Source: CAVQAH01 sp963784195 (lineage in GTDB: Bacteria > Acidobacteriota > Vicinamibacteria > Vicinamibacterales > 2-12-FULL-66-21). From it: 64,000 nt of DNA. Positions 34,381 to 43,814 of the stretch are shown here, piece after piece (position 1 is the stretch's first letter; every line of letters begins with the position of its first letter). The stretch spans positions 930,001-994,000 of the forward strand of contig CAWARA010000020.1 in assembly GCA_963784195.1 (NCBI GenBank), in the 5' to 3' direction. The notes beneath the pieces were generated by a model. That model made no database searches and had not been told where the DNA came from. It saw only the letters and a program-made list of their open reading frames with translations. The translations under genes were made by a program, and so were the position numbers.

Positions 34381-37014
34381 CTACCGCGCGTCCAACAGAT
34401 CCCGGACGCGCTGCAGCTCTTTCCGCCCGTTCTCGAGGCTCGTGACGTCGGTGCCTTCTATGGCGCCCTCCTGCTGCAGTTTCTCGAGCACCGCGACACC
34501 CTGCTCGTAATCGCGAATGGCGGTCCGCAGATCGCCGGCGCGATCCTGGGTGGGGCCCTTCTCGGCGAAGTGGATGTAGGCGTCACCGCGTCCCATCAGC
34601 GCGAGCGCGACTGCCACGCGGAGCTCGACGTTGCCGGGATTCCTGGCGCGCAGCTCTTCGCTCATCGTCACAGCGCGCGTGTGATTCTCCACGGCGGCCG
34701 CGCGGTGGCCCAGCTTGGTCTGCGCGGTCGCCAGCCGGTTGGCGTCGGAGGCCACCTCGAGCTTCATCGAATCGCTCGCCGGATCTGCGGCGGACAGGCT
34801 CTGGTGGATCGCGAGGGCCCGTTCGTATTCGCCGATGGCCTCGGCCGTCTTCCCGCCGGCGTCGAGCATCTCCGCGATCTTCGACAAACTGATGGCGACG
34901 TCGTTTCGTGCCGCGGCGTTGGTCGGATCCGCTGTCGCAAGTGCCGAGAAGGCTGCAAACGACTCCCGCTGCCTGACAAGCGCATCGTCGCGGCGACCAA
35001 GCGCCATCAGGATGTCGGCGGTGTTGCTGCCGGCGATGGCGAGATTGCGCTGGAACATGGCATTGGAGGGATGCGCCGCCAGGGCCCGCTTGAGTACTTC
35101 AGTACTGCGCTCGAGCTCCTTCAGCGCGCCTTGCGGATCTCCAACGTTGGGATAGTTGGGATTGCCGAGCTGATTCCCGAGTTTCTGGTGGGCGATGGCA
35201 AGCTGCCGCAGATTGTCGATATCGTCCGGTGCCGTCGCCGCCAGCGTCTCCATGATCGCGAGCGATCGCCGGCGTTGTTCGAGTGCGCCGGCAGTGTCCC
35301 CGGTTGCCGACAGCAGATCCCCCACGCGGCTGTAGCTCGCCGCGAGCTCACGACGGATCGCCGGCGAAATGGCGGTGTCTGCACCGGACGTGTCCGACGC
35401 GACCCGCTGCTGGACGTCGAGCGCTTTGCGCGCGTATGTCAATGCCTCGTTGGTCGCGCCCGTCGCGGAGAGCACCTCGCTCAGGCGCAGGTAGGCGGTG
35501 GCCATTTCACGCTGGAAAGCGGCATCTCTTGTGTGTGCGCTGCCCAGCGCCTCGTAGATCGCCGCTGCCTTCTTGTAGCTCGCCAGGGAACCGGCCGTGT
35601 CTCCCAGGTTCGGATTGAAGGGACGTCCCTGAACGTCTCCGACCTTGACGTAAGCACCCGCAAGCTCGCGCTGGAGATCCGGGCGATCGCCGGCATCGCG
35701 CGCAAGCTTGTCGAGATATTGCAGCCCATTCGATACCAGGAGCTGACGCGCAGGGGTTGAACCGGGCAAGTCACGAATCGCGTCGTGCAGCTCGAACAGC
35801 GAGGTGTTCGCCAGCCGCCGCACGTCGTCGAAGCGCTGCTCCGCACGCATGCGCTCGCGGCGAGCCACCATCGCCTGCCAGGTCGTGCCGATGATTCCCG
35901 CGATCAACGCGAGGAGTACCAGCACGCCGGCCGCAACGGCGGCGCGGTTGCGTTGCAGGAACTTCCCTGCGCGGTAGCCAAGCGTGTCTTTGCGAGCGCT
36001 GACCGGAAGTCCTGCAAGATGACGCCGGAGATCCTCGGAGAACTGATCGACGGACGCGTACCGGCGCGGTGCTTCCTTGCTGAGCGCCTTCAGCACGATG
36101 TTGTCGAGATCGCCGGCCAGACGGCGCCGCAGCCGCTCGATCTCGCTCGCTTTCGAGCGTTCGCGCGTCGCGATGTTGTCCGACATCGGCGCGACGCCAG
36201 TGCCTCCTCCCGTCGGCACGTCTCCTGGCGACTGCGTGACGACGGTGCTGGGCCGCACGGGGACGGAGTTGCAGACGACACGCGCAATTTCCGAGGGAAC
36301 GCGGCTGGTCAACTGATATGGACGCCGGCCGGTGAGCAGCTCGTAGAGAAGAACGCCGAGCGAATAGATGTCGGTGGCGGTGGTCACGGGCTCGCCACGG
36401 ACCTGCTCGGGGCTCGCGTATTCCGGCGTCATCAGCTGCGGGCCCGCAATGGTCGGCGCGAACGCGTCACCGCCAAGCTCGGGATTGAGCAGCTTGGCGA
36501 TCCCGAAGTCGAGCAGTTTGGGCGTTCCGTCAGACGCAACCAGTACGTTCGCCGGCTTGATGTCGCGGTGAATGATCAGGTTCTGATGTGCGTACTGAAC
36601 GGCACCGCAGACCTTGCGGAACAACTCGATCCTCGCCGTGGTATCGAGCTGGCCGAGCTCGCAGTAGTCGAGGATGTTCTGGCCCTCGACATACTCCATG
36701 GCGAAGTACGGAAGGCCGTCAGCGGTCGTGCCCCCATCGAGCAGACTGGCGATGTTCGGATGCTCGAGGCTGGCCAGAATCTGGCGCTCGTTGCGGAATC
36801 TCTGGACGATCGACTCGGTGTCGGTCCCGCGCTTGAGAATCTTGATCGCGACGCGCTTCTGAAATACGTCGTCGCTGCGCATCGCGAGGTAGACCGCGCC
36901 CATCCCTCCGCGGCCGATCTCGCGTATCAACCGGTATGGACCGACCTGCTGGTTCGTGCGGACGTCAGGGACAATGTGCCCTGACTTGGTGATGTCAGTG
37001 TCAGGAACGCTCAC
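34381..37014 (-). CDS. transmembrane Ser/Thr protein kinase with TPR-like tail
   Basis: 877 residues. Residues about 25-340 form a Hanks-type kinase: glycine loop GRGGMGAVY, VAIKIL lysine, catalytic HRDIKPANVL and DFG, and APE region TPEYASPEQ. A TM segment (VAAGVLVLLALIAGIIGTTW) follows near residue 370. The rest is an extracytoplasmic array of TPR-like helices with repeats such as AAAIYEALG, AIGEYERALAIHQ and RRSLAIMETLA. This PknB-plus-TPR layout is common in Acidobacteriota. It probably senses or scaffolds through the tail. The C-terminal end abuts repeat copy B. Confidence 0.94.
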   Translation of the reverse strand: MSVPDTDITKSGHIVPDVRTNQQVGPYRLIREIGRGGMGAVYLAMRSDDVFQKRVAIKILKRGTDTESIVQRFRNERQILASLEHPNIASLLDGGTTADGLPYFAMEYVEGQNILDYCELGQLDTTARIELFRKVCGAVQYAHQNLIIHRDIKPANVLVASDGTPKLLDFGIAKLLNPELGGDAFAPTIAGPQLMTPEYASPEQVRGEPVTTATDIYSLGVLLYELLTGRRPYQLTSRVPSEIARVVCNSVPVRPSTVVTQSPGDVPTGGGTGVAPMSDNIATRERSKASEIERLRRRLAGDLDNIVLKALSKEAPRRYASVDQFSEDLRRHLAGLPVSARKDTLGYRAGKFLQRNRAAVAAGVLVLLALIAGIIGTTWQAMVARRERMRAEQRFDDVRRLANTSLFELHDAIRDLPGSTPARQLLVSNGLQYLDKLARDAGDRPDLQRELAGAYVKVGDVQGRPFNPNLGDTAGSLASYKKAAAIYEALGSAHTRDAAFQREMATAYLRLSEVLSATGATNEALTYARKALDVQQRVASDTSGADTAISPAIRRELAASYSRVGDLLSATGDTAGALEQRRRSLAIMETLAATAPDDIDNLRQLAIAHQKLGNQLGNPNYPNVGDPQGALKELERSTEVLKRALAAHPSNAMFQRNLAIAGSNTADILMALGRRDDALVRQRESFAAFSALATADPTNAAARNDVAISLSKIAEMLDAGGKTAEAIGEYERALAIHQSLSAADPASDSMKLEVASDANRLATAQTKLGHRAAAVENHTRAVTMSEELRARNPGNVELRVAVALALMGRGDAYIHFAEKGPTQDRAGDLRTAIRDYEQGVAVLEKLQQEGAIEGTDVTSLENGRKELQRVRDLLDAR

Positions 37015-37076
37015 GCTCTTCTGAGTATAAGGGACAGCTCATCTCGAGGCTGGCCAGTGGTGGGTGCGCTGCTGGG

Positions 37077-37694
37077 TCAGTGCACTTCGTAGCGCGAGGA
37101 GGACTTGATCGGCGGCGGTGTCGACGTGAACGTGGGTCGCGGCATATCGGGACCTGGCAGCTCCACGAAGTCGTCGAGCAGACGCTCGAACGTACCGCGG
37201 TCGAACCTCGAGTAGGTCGACCAGGCGAGCACCTGGTGAAACGCGCGCCGCCCCTCGATCGTGGTGTGCAGGTACGTGAGAAAGGTGGAGTCGTACGCGG
37301 CGTCGAGCTCGTATTGCACGGCCCGGAAGCCATTCACTTCCCGCTCCTGTGGGCCCCGAACCGCAAGCAGTCGAACGGACTGACCGAGGATGTCGCGGGT
37401 GCGGACGGAATGCTCGTGAAGGTCCACCGCACCTTCGAAGTCGGCGCGCGACTCGCTGAGCACGAGCAGGTAGCGGCCTTGAATCGGATCCACCGCCTGC
37501 AACGGCGAAGCGTCGTTCAAGCCGGTAGCCTTCCGCCACCCGCGAGGCAGGGTCACCTCCGCGTAGCCGAGATCGACGTCACGGAGCACGCCACCGGCGG
37601 GCGGAGCGATGCCCGCCGTGCGGCGGACCCTCGGCCATACCGCAATGAGACACGCGATGGCGAAAACTGTAATCAGCGAAGAGTAGATGATCAT
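37077..37694 (-). CDS. membrane-anchored hypothetical protein
   Basis: 205 residues. One N-terminal TM segment (SSLITVFAIACLIAVW) is followed by a soluble domain with GYAEVTLPRGWRKATGL and AFHQVLAWSTYSRFDRGTFE, ending in a proline-rich tail. No family recognised. Its ATG overlaps a TGA in another frame that would be the natural end of the upstream hydrolase, so coupling with that operon is likely. Confidence 0.65.
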   Translation of the reverse strand: MIIYSSLITVFAIACLIAVWPRVRRTAGIAPPAGGVLRDVDLGYAEVTLPRGWRKATGLNDASPLQAVDPIQGRYLLVLSESRADFEGAVDLHEHSVRTRDILGQSVRLLAVRGPQEREVNGFRAVQYELDAAYDSTFLTYLHTTIEGRRAFHQVLAWSTYSRFDRGTFERLLDDFVELPGPDMPRPTFTSTPPPIKSSSRYEVH

Positions 37695-38586
37695 GCCGGC
37701 TGCTCTTGCACGAGCTGGCGCGATCGCTGATGCGAATCGCGTGCCCTGACCGGGGAATCAGCCGAGCGGTGAAGGCCGTGACGAGTCGACTCACGTCGTC
37801 AGGGCGCTGGAAGCTGATCATGTGGCCAGCACCGGCAATTGTGTGCAGACTGCCGTCTCGCACTCCCTCGACGACCTGCTGGCCGTTCTCCCGGGCGCCC
37901 GTCGTGTCTCTCTCTCCGGTGATCACCAGGACTGGAGCAGCCACCTCCGACAGGCGACTGCCCGCTGGAGGGTCGAGAGGAGGCGGGGGCGCAGCCACGG
38001 TCCAGATCGAGGCGTTGTCCAGAACGATCGCGCGGAAACGATCGGCCTGGACACCAGTCCTGCTGACGCCATCGAGAATCGGCCCGTCCCACCACAGCTC
38101 CGCCGCGCGGCGCGGGTTGCCGCTGCGCACGGCCTGTGCGATCGGCTTCATCCAGTCACGGTTTGCCGTCACGGCGATTCCAGGAATTCCTGGCGAGATC
38201 AGAACCAGCCGGTCGACATAGGCCGGATGCGTCAGCGCAAAGTCCAGGGCGATTGTCGCACCCATCGACAACCCGACGATCGTCACGCGCGTAATCTGCA
38301 GTTCGTCGAGGAGCGCCCGCAGATCGTCAGCCGACGCAGGCAAGTTCGCCGGGATCGTGGAACGGCCGTGTCCACGCACGTCATACCGCAGCACACGATG
38401 GCTGGTTCTGAGCGTGGCGGTGACGTCATCCCATTCCCGCAGATCGGTATGAAAACCATGGATCAGCACGATGTCGGGCCCGGTACCTTCCAGTCGGTAG
38501 TGCAAGCCGATGGCGCTGACGCGATCGGCAGCGGTGAACGGGGTGCCTGCCACGAGGAGCGCGGCGAGTGCGATCGTGGCGATCAT
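37579..38586 (-). CDS. alpha/beta hydrolase, secreted
   Basis: 335 residues as read from the ATG at 38586, which overlaps the upstream stop as ATGA. A signal peptide (IATIALAALLVAGTPFTAAD) is followed by the fold: oxyanion LIHGFHTD, nucleophile GLSMGA (S in GxSxG), Asp in ITGERDTT and His in AGAGHMISF. After about residue 275 the frame runs into unrelated basic sequence and overlaps the next gene by 116 bases. A TGA at 37691 in the plus-two frame overlaps that gene's ATG, so a small indel near 37755 probably displaced the true end. The substrate is unknown. Confidence 0.82.
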   Translation of the reverse strand: MIATIALAALLVAGTPFTAADRVSAIGLHYRLEGTGPDIVLIHGFHTDLREWDDVTATLRTSHRVLRYDVRGHGRSTIPANLPASADDLRALLDELQITRVTIVGLSMGATIALDFALTHPAYVDRLVLISPGIPGIAVTANRDWMKPIAQAVRSGNPRRAAELWWDGPILDGVSRTGVQADRFRAIVLDNASIWTVAAPPPPLDPPAGSRLSEVAAPVLVITGERDTTGARENGQQVVEGVRDGSLHTIAGAGHMISFQRPDDVSRLVTAFTARLIPRSGHAIRISDRASSCKSSRHDHLLFADYSFRHRVSHCGMAEGPPHGGHRSARRWRAP

Positions 38587-39371
38587 GCGCGCCCTCCGGC
38601 TGGCTGCGGCGCCCAGAATCCAGTGACTGACGTGATCCGTCCGGCCGAATCGAACGTGAACACGTTGGTGCCGCTTCCGCGTTCCTGTCCGTCGGCGGTA
38701 ACCGCCACCCAATCGGCCAACGCGGTCCCCTGGCACTGTCGAATCGCCCCGCGACGCTGAAGACGGATTCCCGGCATGAAGCGCTGCGCCGCTGAAATTT
38801 GCGGCATCAGATCGGCGATACCCTCCGTGTGCCCGAATCGATCGCGGAACGCCACCGCCGAATCCGCAATCGCCGTCAGCGCCCGCAGGCGCGCCTCGTC
38901 GTCAGGCTCGGCCCATGCCGAGAACCACCCATCGACCTGCGTGCCGGCATCGGCGGTCACCTCGTCGGAGACGAGGTTGCTGAAGAGCGCGAGCTGATAC
39001 CGCCAACCCTGCACGTGCTCATCGCGAACGGCGGTGTCGGCGAACTCGTGGATCAGGCTGAGACGTGTTCCAGCGTCGTGTTTCTCGAGATTGATGGTCA
39101 CGCGCGACGAGCCAACGGCGATAGGCGTGCCGCTCACGAATCCATACGTGAAGATCAACTGCTTCGGCACGTCGAGACCGAGAACGGTTCCCGCCACTTC
39201 CGTTCCATCCGGATGGCGAATCCGCACGGCTCCGCCCTCGCGAGGATCGATGGTCGACCCCTTACCCCACCAGGCGGCCCACCTCGTGGAATCCGTGAAG
39301 AAGCGAAAGACGGTCTGCGGCGTCGCGTGAATGACGATGGTGCGATCGAGACGATGGGCGAGGACTGTCAT
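38583..39371 (-). CDS. SRPBCC (AHSA1-like) protein fused to SnoaL-like domain
   Basis: 262 residues from the ATG at 39371, which overlaps the arsR stop as ATGA. Residues 1-140 are an SRPBCC/START-like domain (IVIHATPQTVFRFFTDSTRWAAWWG opening, LSLIHEFAD late). Residues about 140-260 look like an NTF2/SnoaL-like fold (EARLRALTAIADSAVAFRDRFG, GSGTNVFTFDSAGRITS). These domains bind small hydrophobic ligands; activity is unknown. It belongs to the ArsR/SRPBCC/hydrolase operon and is also coupled by ATGA to the hydrolase gene. Confidence 0.82.
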   Translation of the reverse strand: MTVLAHRLDRTIVIHATPQTVFRFFTDSTRWAAWWGKGSTIDPREGGAVRIRHPDGTEVAGTVLGLDVPKQLIFTYGFVSGTPIAVGSSRVTINLEKHDAGTRLSLIHEFADTAVRDEHVQGWRYQLALFSNLVSDEVTADAGTQVDGWFSAWAEPDDEARLRALTAIADSAVAFRDRFGHTEGIADLMPQISAAQRFMPGIRLQRRGAIRQCQGTALADWVAVTADGQERGSGTNVFTFDSAGRITSVTGFWAPQPAGGRA

Positions 39372-39733
39372 GACTTGTTCGCTTTCTGAATCTGGCGGCG
39401 GCGGCGCGGACGCGGTCCGCGGCGCGCCTCGTCGAGCTCCGCCTGGAGCTTGAGCCGCCACAGGGCGTCGCTCCACATGCGTTCCAGGATGCCGGCGGCG
39501 CCGCCCAGCGCATCACGCCGCGCGCGATAAAAACGATGGCGGCTCTCGCTTCTCGCGTCCAGCAAGCCGGCCTCGACGAGCGACCTCAGCTGAAGAGACA
39601 CGGCACCGAAGGTGACGTCCGGCATCGATCGATGGATGGCGCCGGCCGACAACTCGTTGTCCCAGACAAGGCGCAGGATCTCCCGGCGCCGGGGCGATGC
39701 GATTGCGGCAAGGACGGGGCTTTCCACTGACAC
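39368..39733 (-). CDS. ArsR-family winged-helix repressor
   Basis: 121 residues from a GTG at 39733 (an in-frame GTG also lies at 39727). The open frame upstream of this runs through the operator and promoter. SVESPVLAAIASPRRREILRLV and VTFGAVSLQLRSLVEAGLL form the helix-turn-helix. No metal-binding cysteines are seen, so the effector is probably organic, as in ArsR regulators paired with SRPBCC proteins. An exact 16-bp palindrome lies just upstream of the start. Confidence 0.85.
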   Translation of the reverse strand: MSVESPVLAAIASPRRREILRLVWDNELSAGAIHRSMPDVTFGAVSLQLRSLVEAGLLDARSESRHRFYRARRDALGGAAGILERMWSDALWRLKLQAELDEARRGPRPRRRRQIQKANKS

Positions 39734-39742
39734 GATAATTAT

Positions 39743-39758
39743 TTTAGTTATAACTAAA
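39743..39758. promoter_or_regulatory. 16-bp perfect palindrome, candidate ArsR operator
   Basis: TTTAGTTATAACTAAA lies ten bases before the arsR start in an AT-rich patch (39735-39764) that stands out from GC-rich surroundings. A perfect dyad at the promoter of an arsR gene fits autoregulation. Recognition by this repressor is inferred. Confidence 0.7.
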
Positions 39759-39804
39759 TTATTGTCAAGGGCTGTTTCCGGCGCCGATAAATGCCCCTTT
39801 TCGC

Positions 39805-39850
39805 ACGCTTGCGGCCTGCCTCGCCGAAGCTTTAGCGAAGGCGGGGCCGC
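39805..39850. repeat. GAAGCTTTAGCGAAG imperfect hairpin
   Basis: CTCGCCGAAGCTTTAGCGAAGGCGGGG, with arms CGCC...GGCG around GAAGCTTTAGCGAA, between the arsR operator and the hybrid kinase gene. It looks like a small dispersed repeat rather than a promoter element; only one copy is seen here. Confidence 0.4.
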
Positions 39851-39887
39851 GGGCGGGGCACTATAATCACGGCACGGCGGTCCTCCC

Positions 39888-42800
39888 ATGGCATCCGAAG
39901 CGCATTCGCTCGATTTGAGCCGCCCGGCAGACCGGTGTCTGACGGCCGAGTACCTCACTGCGCGTGCGCTCGTCGACGCCGCGACGTTCGAGGAAGCGGC
40001 GCCGAGGATTCTCGAAGCCATCTGCCAGACGCTCGGGTGGGAGCATGGCGCTTTCTGGTCGGTCGATCGCGGGGCCAACGCGCTCCGCTGCGAGCACATC
40101 TGGAGCGCCCAGCCGCTCGACTTCGCGGAGTTCGAGGCGACCTGCCGGTCGATGACCTTCTCCCGGGGCGTGGGTCTGCCCGGACGCGTCTGGGCGACCG
40201 GCGAGCCGGCATGGATTCCTGACGTCGCCGCCGATCAGAACTTCCCGCGCGCGGCCGTGGCCGCGCGCTGCAGGCTCCACGGGGCGTTCGGGTTCCCCCT
40301 CAAGCGGCGCGGCGAAGTGCTGGGCGTCATGGAGTTCTTCAGCCGGGAGATCCGCGCGCCTGAAGCCGAGCTGCTGGCGATGATGGCCACGATCGGCAAC
40401 CAGATCGGCATGTTCATGGATCGGCAGCGGGCGCAGGAAGAGCTGTCACGCTTCTTCGAGCTCTCGCTGGACATGCTGTGCGTGGCGGGGTTCGACGGGT
40501 ACTTCAAACGCGTGAACCCGGCATGGCAGAAGGTTCTCGGCTACACGGAAGAAGAGCTGCTGTCGCGGCCGTATCTCGAGCTCGTCCATCCTGACGATCT
40601 GCCGGCCACCGCCGCCGAAGCCGAGAAGGTCACCGGACGGCCAGGAAACGATCTATTTCGAGAACCGCTATCGTCACAAGGACGGGACGATCCGTTGGCT
40701 GATGTGGGCAGCGGCGCCGTTCCCCGAACAGCAAATCATCTACGCTGCCGCGCGCGACATCACCGAGCGCAAGGCGGCCGAAGAGACCCTGGCGGAGTAC
40801 GCAAAGGATCTGCAGATCACGCATCGCGACCTGGAAGATCAGGCGTCGCGCCTTGCGCAGATGGTCAAGGAGCTGGAGGTCGCCAAGGGTCGGGCCGAAG
40901 AGGCAGCCGCAACGAAGAGCGCGTTTCTCGCGAACATGAGTCACGAGATTCGCACGCCGCTCAACGCCATCCTCGGCATGACGGCACTGGCGCTTCAGAC
41001 GCCGCTGACGGCCGAACAACAGGACTATCTGGAGACGGTCAAGTTCTCCGCGGGAGCTTTGCTCGCCCTCATCAACGACATCCTCGACTTCTCCAAGATC
41101 GAGGCGCATCGCCTGGACCTCGAGCACACCGCCTTCGAGCTGCGCGAAACCGTTGGTGATGCCGCACGAGTGCTGGCGCTTCGCGCCAGCGAAAAGGGCA
41201 TCGAGCTCGCGGTCGATGTCGCGGCCGAGGCTCCCGACGCGCTGCTCGGCGATGCCGGCCGTCTGCGTCAGGTGCTGCTGAACCTCATCGGCAACGCGAT
41301 CAAGTTCACCTCGCAGGGCGAAGTCGTCTTGCGCGTGACCACCACGGGCGTCGAGCGCGGGCGCGCGGCCCTGAACTTCAGCGTGAGCGATACCGGCATC
41401 GGCATCGCGCCTGAACACCTCGATCACATCTTCGACGCGTTCACACAGGCCGACAACTCGACGACCCGGCGATACGGCGGCACGGGTCTCGGCCTTGCCA
41501 TCGCCAAACGGCTCGTCGATTTGATGGGCGGGCGCCTCTGGGTCGAGAGCGAAGTCGGCCGTGGCAGCACGTTCCGCTTCACCGCATACTTCGCGATGGC
41601 CGATGCCCCCGCTGACGATCAGGCGGGGTTGAGCTCACTCGAGGGACTGCGCGTCCTGGTGATCGACGATAACGCCACGAACCGGCGCATCCTCGAAGCC
41701 ATGCTCTCGAGTTGGCTCATGAAGCCGACGGTCGTCAACGATGTCGCCGCGGCTTTGGCGAAGTTGAGACAGGCGAAGGACCCGCTCACACGGTTCAACG
41801 TGGTCATCTCCGATTGTCAGATGCCAGAGATGGATGGCTTCGACCTCGCGACGGAGATCAAGAAGGACAAGAAGCTTGCCGGCACACCGATCGTCATGCT
41901 GACATCGTTGGGTCAGGCCGAACACGTCGAGCGCTGCCGACAGATCGGCGTCGACGCCTGCCTGACCAAACCGGTCAAACACTCGGACCTGCTCGACGCG
42001 CTGACGAATATTTTTGGTTCGGCGGTCCGCCGTCAGCCTGACGAACCCACCAAGCGGCCGCGGCAATCTCCGCAAGAGCCGCTGACAATACTCGTTGCGG
42101 AAGACAACCCGGTCAACCGCAAGCTGGTCGTCACGCTGCTGCAGAAGCGCGGGCACCAGGTCCGGGCCGTCGAAGACGGGCGGGCCGCCGTCAACGCCGT
42201 CGCCACGACGACGCACGGCGGCTTCGACGTGGTCGTGATGGACGTTCAGATGCCGGTGATGAGCGGCCTCGAGGCCACTCGCGCCATCCGGGCCGGCGAA
42301 GCGCCCGGGGCGTCGCGGCTGCCGATCATCGCGCTCACGGCGCATGCGATGCAGGGCGATCGCGAACGCTGTCTTGCCGCAGGCATGGACGGGTATCTTC
42401 CCAAGCCTATCGACGTCGACGACCTGATCGCAACGGTGGAGCGCTTCGGCGAGGGCAGGATTACGGCCGCGAGCGATCGCCCTGCCGGAGAGCAGGCGAA
42501 GCCTGACGACATCTTCGATGAGCAGAGCGCGCTCTCGTACACGGGAGGCGATCGGGCACTGCTGAAGGAGATCATCGACGTCTTCCGCGAGGACTATCCG
42601 TCCGTCATCCGCCGGCTCGAACGGGCGCTCAAGAGCAGGAATGCCGAGGCGGTCCGCATGGCGGCGCATGCGTTGAAGGGATCGATCGCCACCGTTGGAT
42701 CGCCAGCCGGCCGCCAGACGGCGTTCGAGCTCGAGCAGATGGGCCGACTGAACCAGCTGGCCGGCGCCGAGCCGGCTCTTGCCAGGTTGCGCCAACAACT

Positions 42801-42948
42801 GGAAGACCTGGAGGAGGCGTTTGCCGCCGCCGGGCTCGGCGCGCGCACGTCGACGCCACGGAAGCGCAAGAAGCCTGCTCGGCCCACCTCGCGCGCAAAG
42901 ACGAAGAACGCAAAGATGAACAAGATGATGAAGAAGAAGCGATCATGA
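39888..42948 (+). CDS. hybrid sensor histidine kinase: GAF-PAS-HK-REC-REC-Hpt (frameshifted)
   Basis: About 1019 residues when joined. Frame one (39888 to about 40645) encodes a GAF domain and the first half of a PAS domain (CVAGFDGYFKRVNPAWQKVLG). One extra base near 40645 moves the reading to the frame that continues ETIYFENRYRHKDGTIRW and ITERKAAEET. Then come HisKA with the phospho-His (ANMSHEIRTPLNAIL), HATPase with FDAFTQADNSTTRRYGGTGLG, receiver 1 (ISDCQMPEMDG), receiver 2 (VMDVQMPVMSG) and a C-terminal Hpt domain (AAHALKGSIATVG). There is no TM segment, so it is cytoplasmic. Its stop overlaps the start of the receiver-HATPase gene. Confidence 0.9.
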
Positions 42949-43805
42949 GCCGGATACTCGTTGTCGACGACGACCAGATTACGCGGCAACTGCTGCGCAA
43001 GGTCCTGACCGGTGCTGGGTTTACGACGACCGTCGCCAAGGATGGTGTCGACGCGCTCAAGGCGCTCCGGGCCCGGCGCTTCGATCTCCTTCTGCTCGAC
43101 GTGTGGATGCCGCGCATGAACGGCCTCGACCTGCTCGAGAAGATACGGAACCGCAAGACCAAGCCGCGCGTCGTGGTCATGACGTCGGATGACGCTCCCG
43201 AGACGCTGCTCAAGGCCGTCCGCCGGCAGGCATTCCAGTACGTGCAGAAGCCGATCGAGTCGGCTGCGCTCCTGCTGACTGTTCGGGAAGTGCTCAAGGC
43301 GCCGGAGCCTTTGCCGATCGAGGTCATCTCCGCGAGACCAGATTGGGTGGAGCTCGACGTTCCCTGTTCGCGAGAGGCGGCCGAACGAATTCAGGCGGTC
43401 ATGGCGCACCTCGACGCCGACCTGGCTCCGGACATGCGCGAGTCGACGGCTTATGCGTTTCGCGAGCTGCTGTTGAATGCGGTCGAATGGGGTGGCAACC
43501 TCGATCCCACCCGGAAAGTACGGATTGCCTGTCTTCGCGCGAAGCGGATGTTGATGTATCGGATTGCCGATCCCGGCAAGGGATTCAAACTGGACGAGCT
43601 CGCCCACGCGGCGATCAGTCATCCAGAGCACGACCCCATCGCGCACATGCAGGTGCGCGAGGAAAAGGGCATTCGCCCAGGCGGGTTCGGCCTGTTGATG
43701 GTGCGCGCAAGCGTCGACGAGCTGCTGTACAACGAGCAGCGGAACGAGGTCGTTTTCGTCAAGTATCTCGACGCAGCGACCGATGGCGGCGGCGCAGCGC
43801 GGTAG
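42945..43805 (+). CDS. response regulator with C-terminal anti-sigma-like ATPase domain
   Basis: 286 residues. A receiver (VVDDDQ, phospho-Asp in LLLLDVWMPRMNG, K in YVQKPIE) covers residues 1-120. A HATPase_c_2 domain follows, RsbW/SpoIIAB-like, with the N-box FRELLLNAVEWGG and G-boxes DPGKGF and GIRPGGFGLLMVRASVDEL. This combination is typical of regulators that control a partner-switch. The start overlaps the hybrid kinase stop as ATGA, so the kinase Hpt domain is the obvious phosphodonor. No STAS-domain antagonist is encoded next to it. Confidence 0.9.
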   Translation: MSRILVVDDDQITRQLLRKVLTGAGFTTTVAKDGVDALKALRARRFDLLLLDVWMPRMNGLDLLEKIRNRKTKPRVVVMTSDDAPETLLKAVRRQAFQYVQKPIESAALLLTVREVLKAPEPLPIEVISARPDWVELDVPCSREAAERIQAVMAHLDADLAPDMRESTAYAFRELLLNAVEWGGNLDPTRKVRIACLRAKRMLMYRIADPGKGFKLDELAHAAISHPEHDPIAHMQVREEKGIRPGGFGLLMVRASVDELLYNEQRNEVVFVKYLDAATDGGGAAR

Positions 43806-43814
43806 AATATCCGG

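Noticed and set aside
40364..41159. Second protein encoded in the tail of the first kinase frame
   Set aside because: After 40645 that frame is out of register with the PAS and HisKA motifs; it is an artefact of the frameshift.
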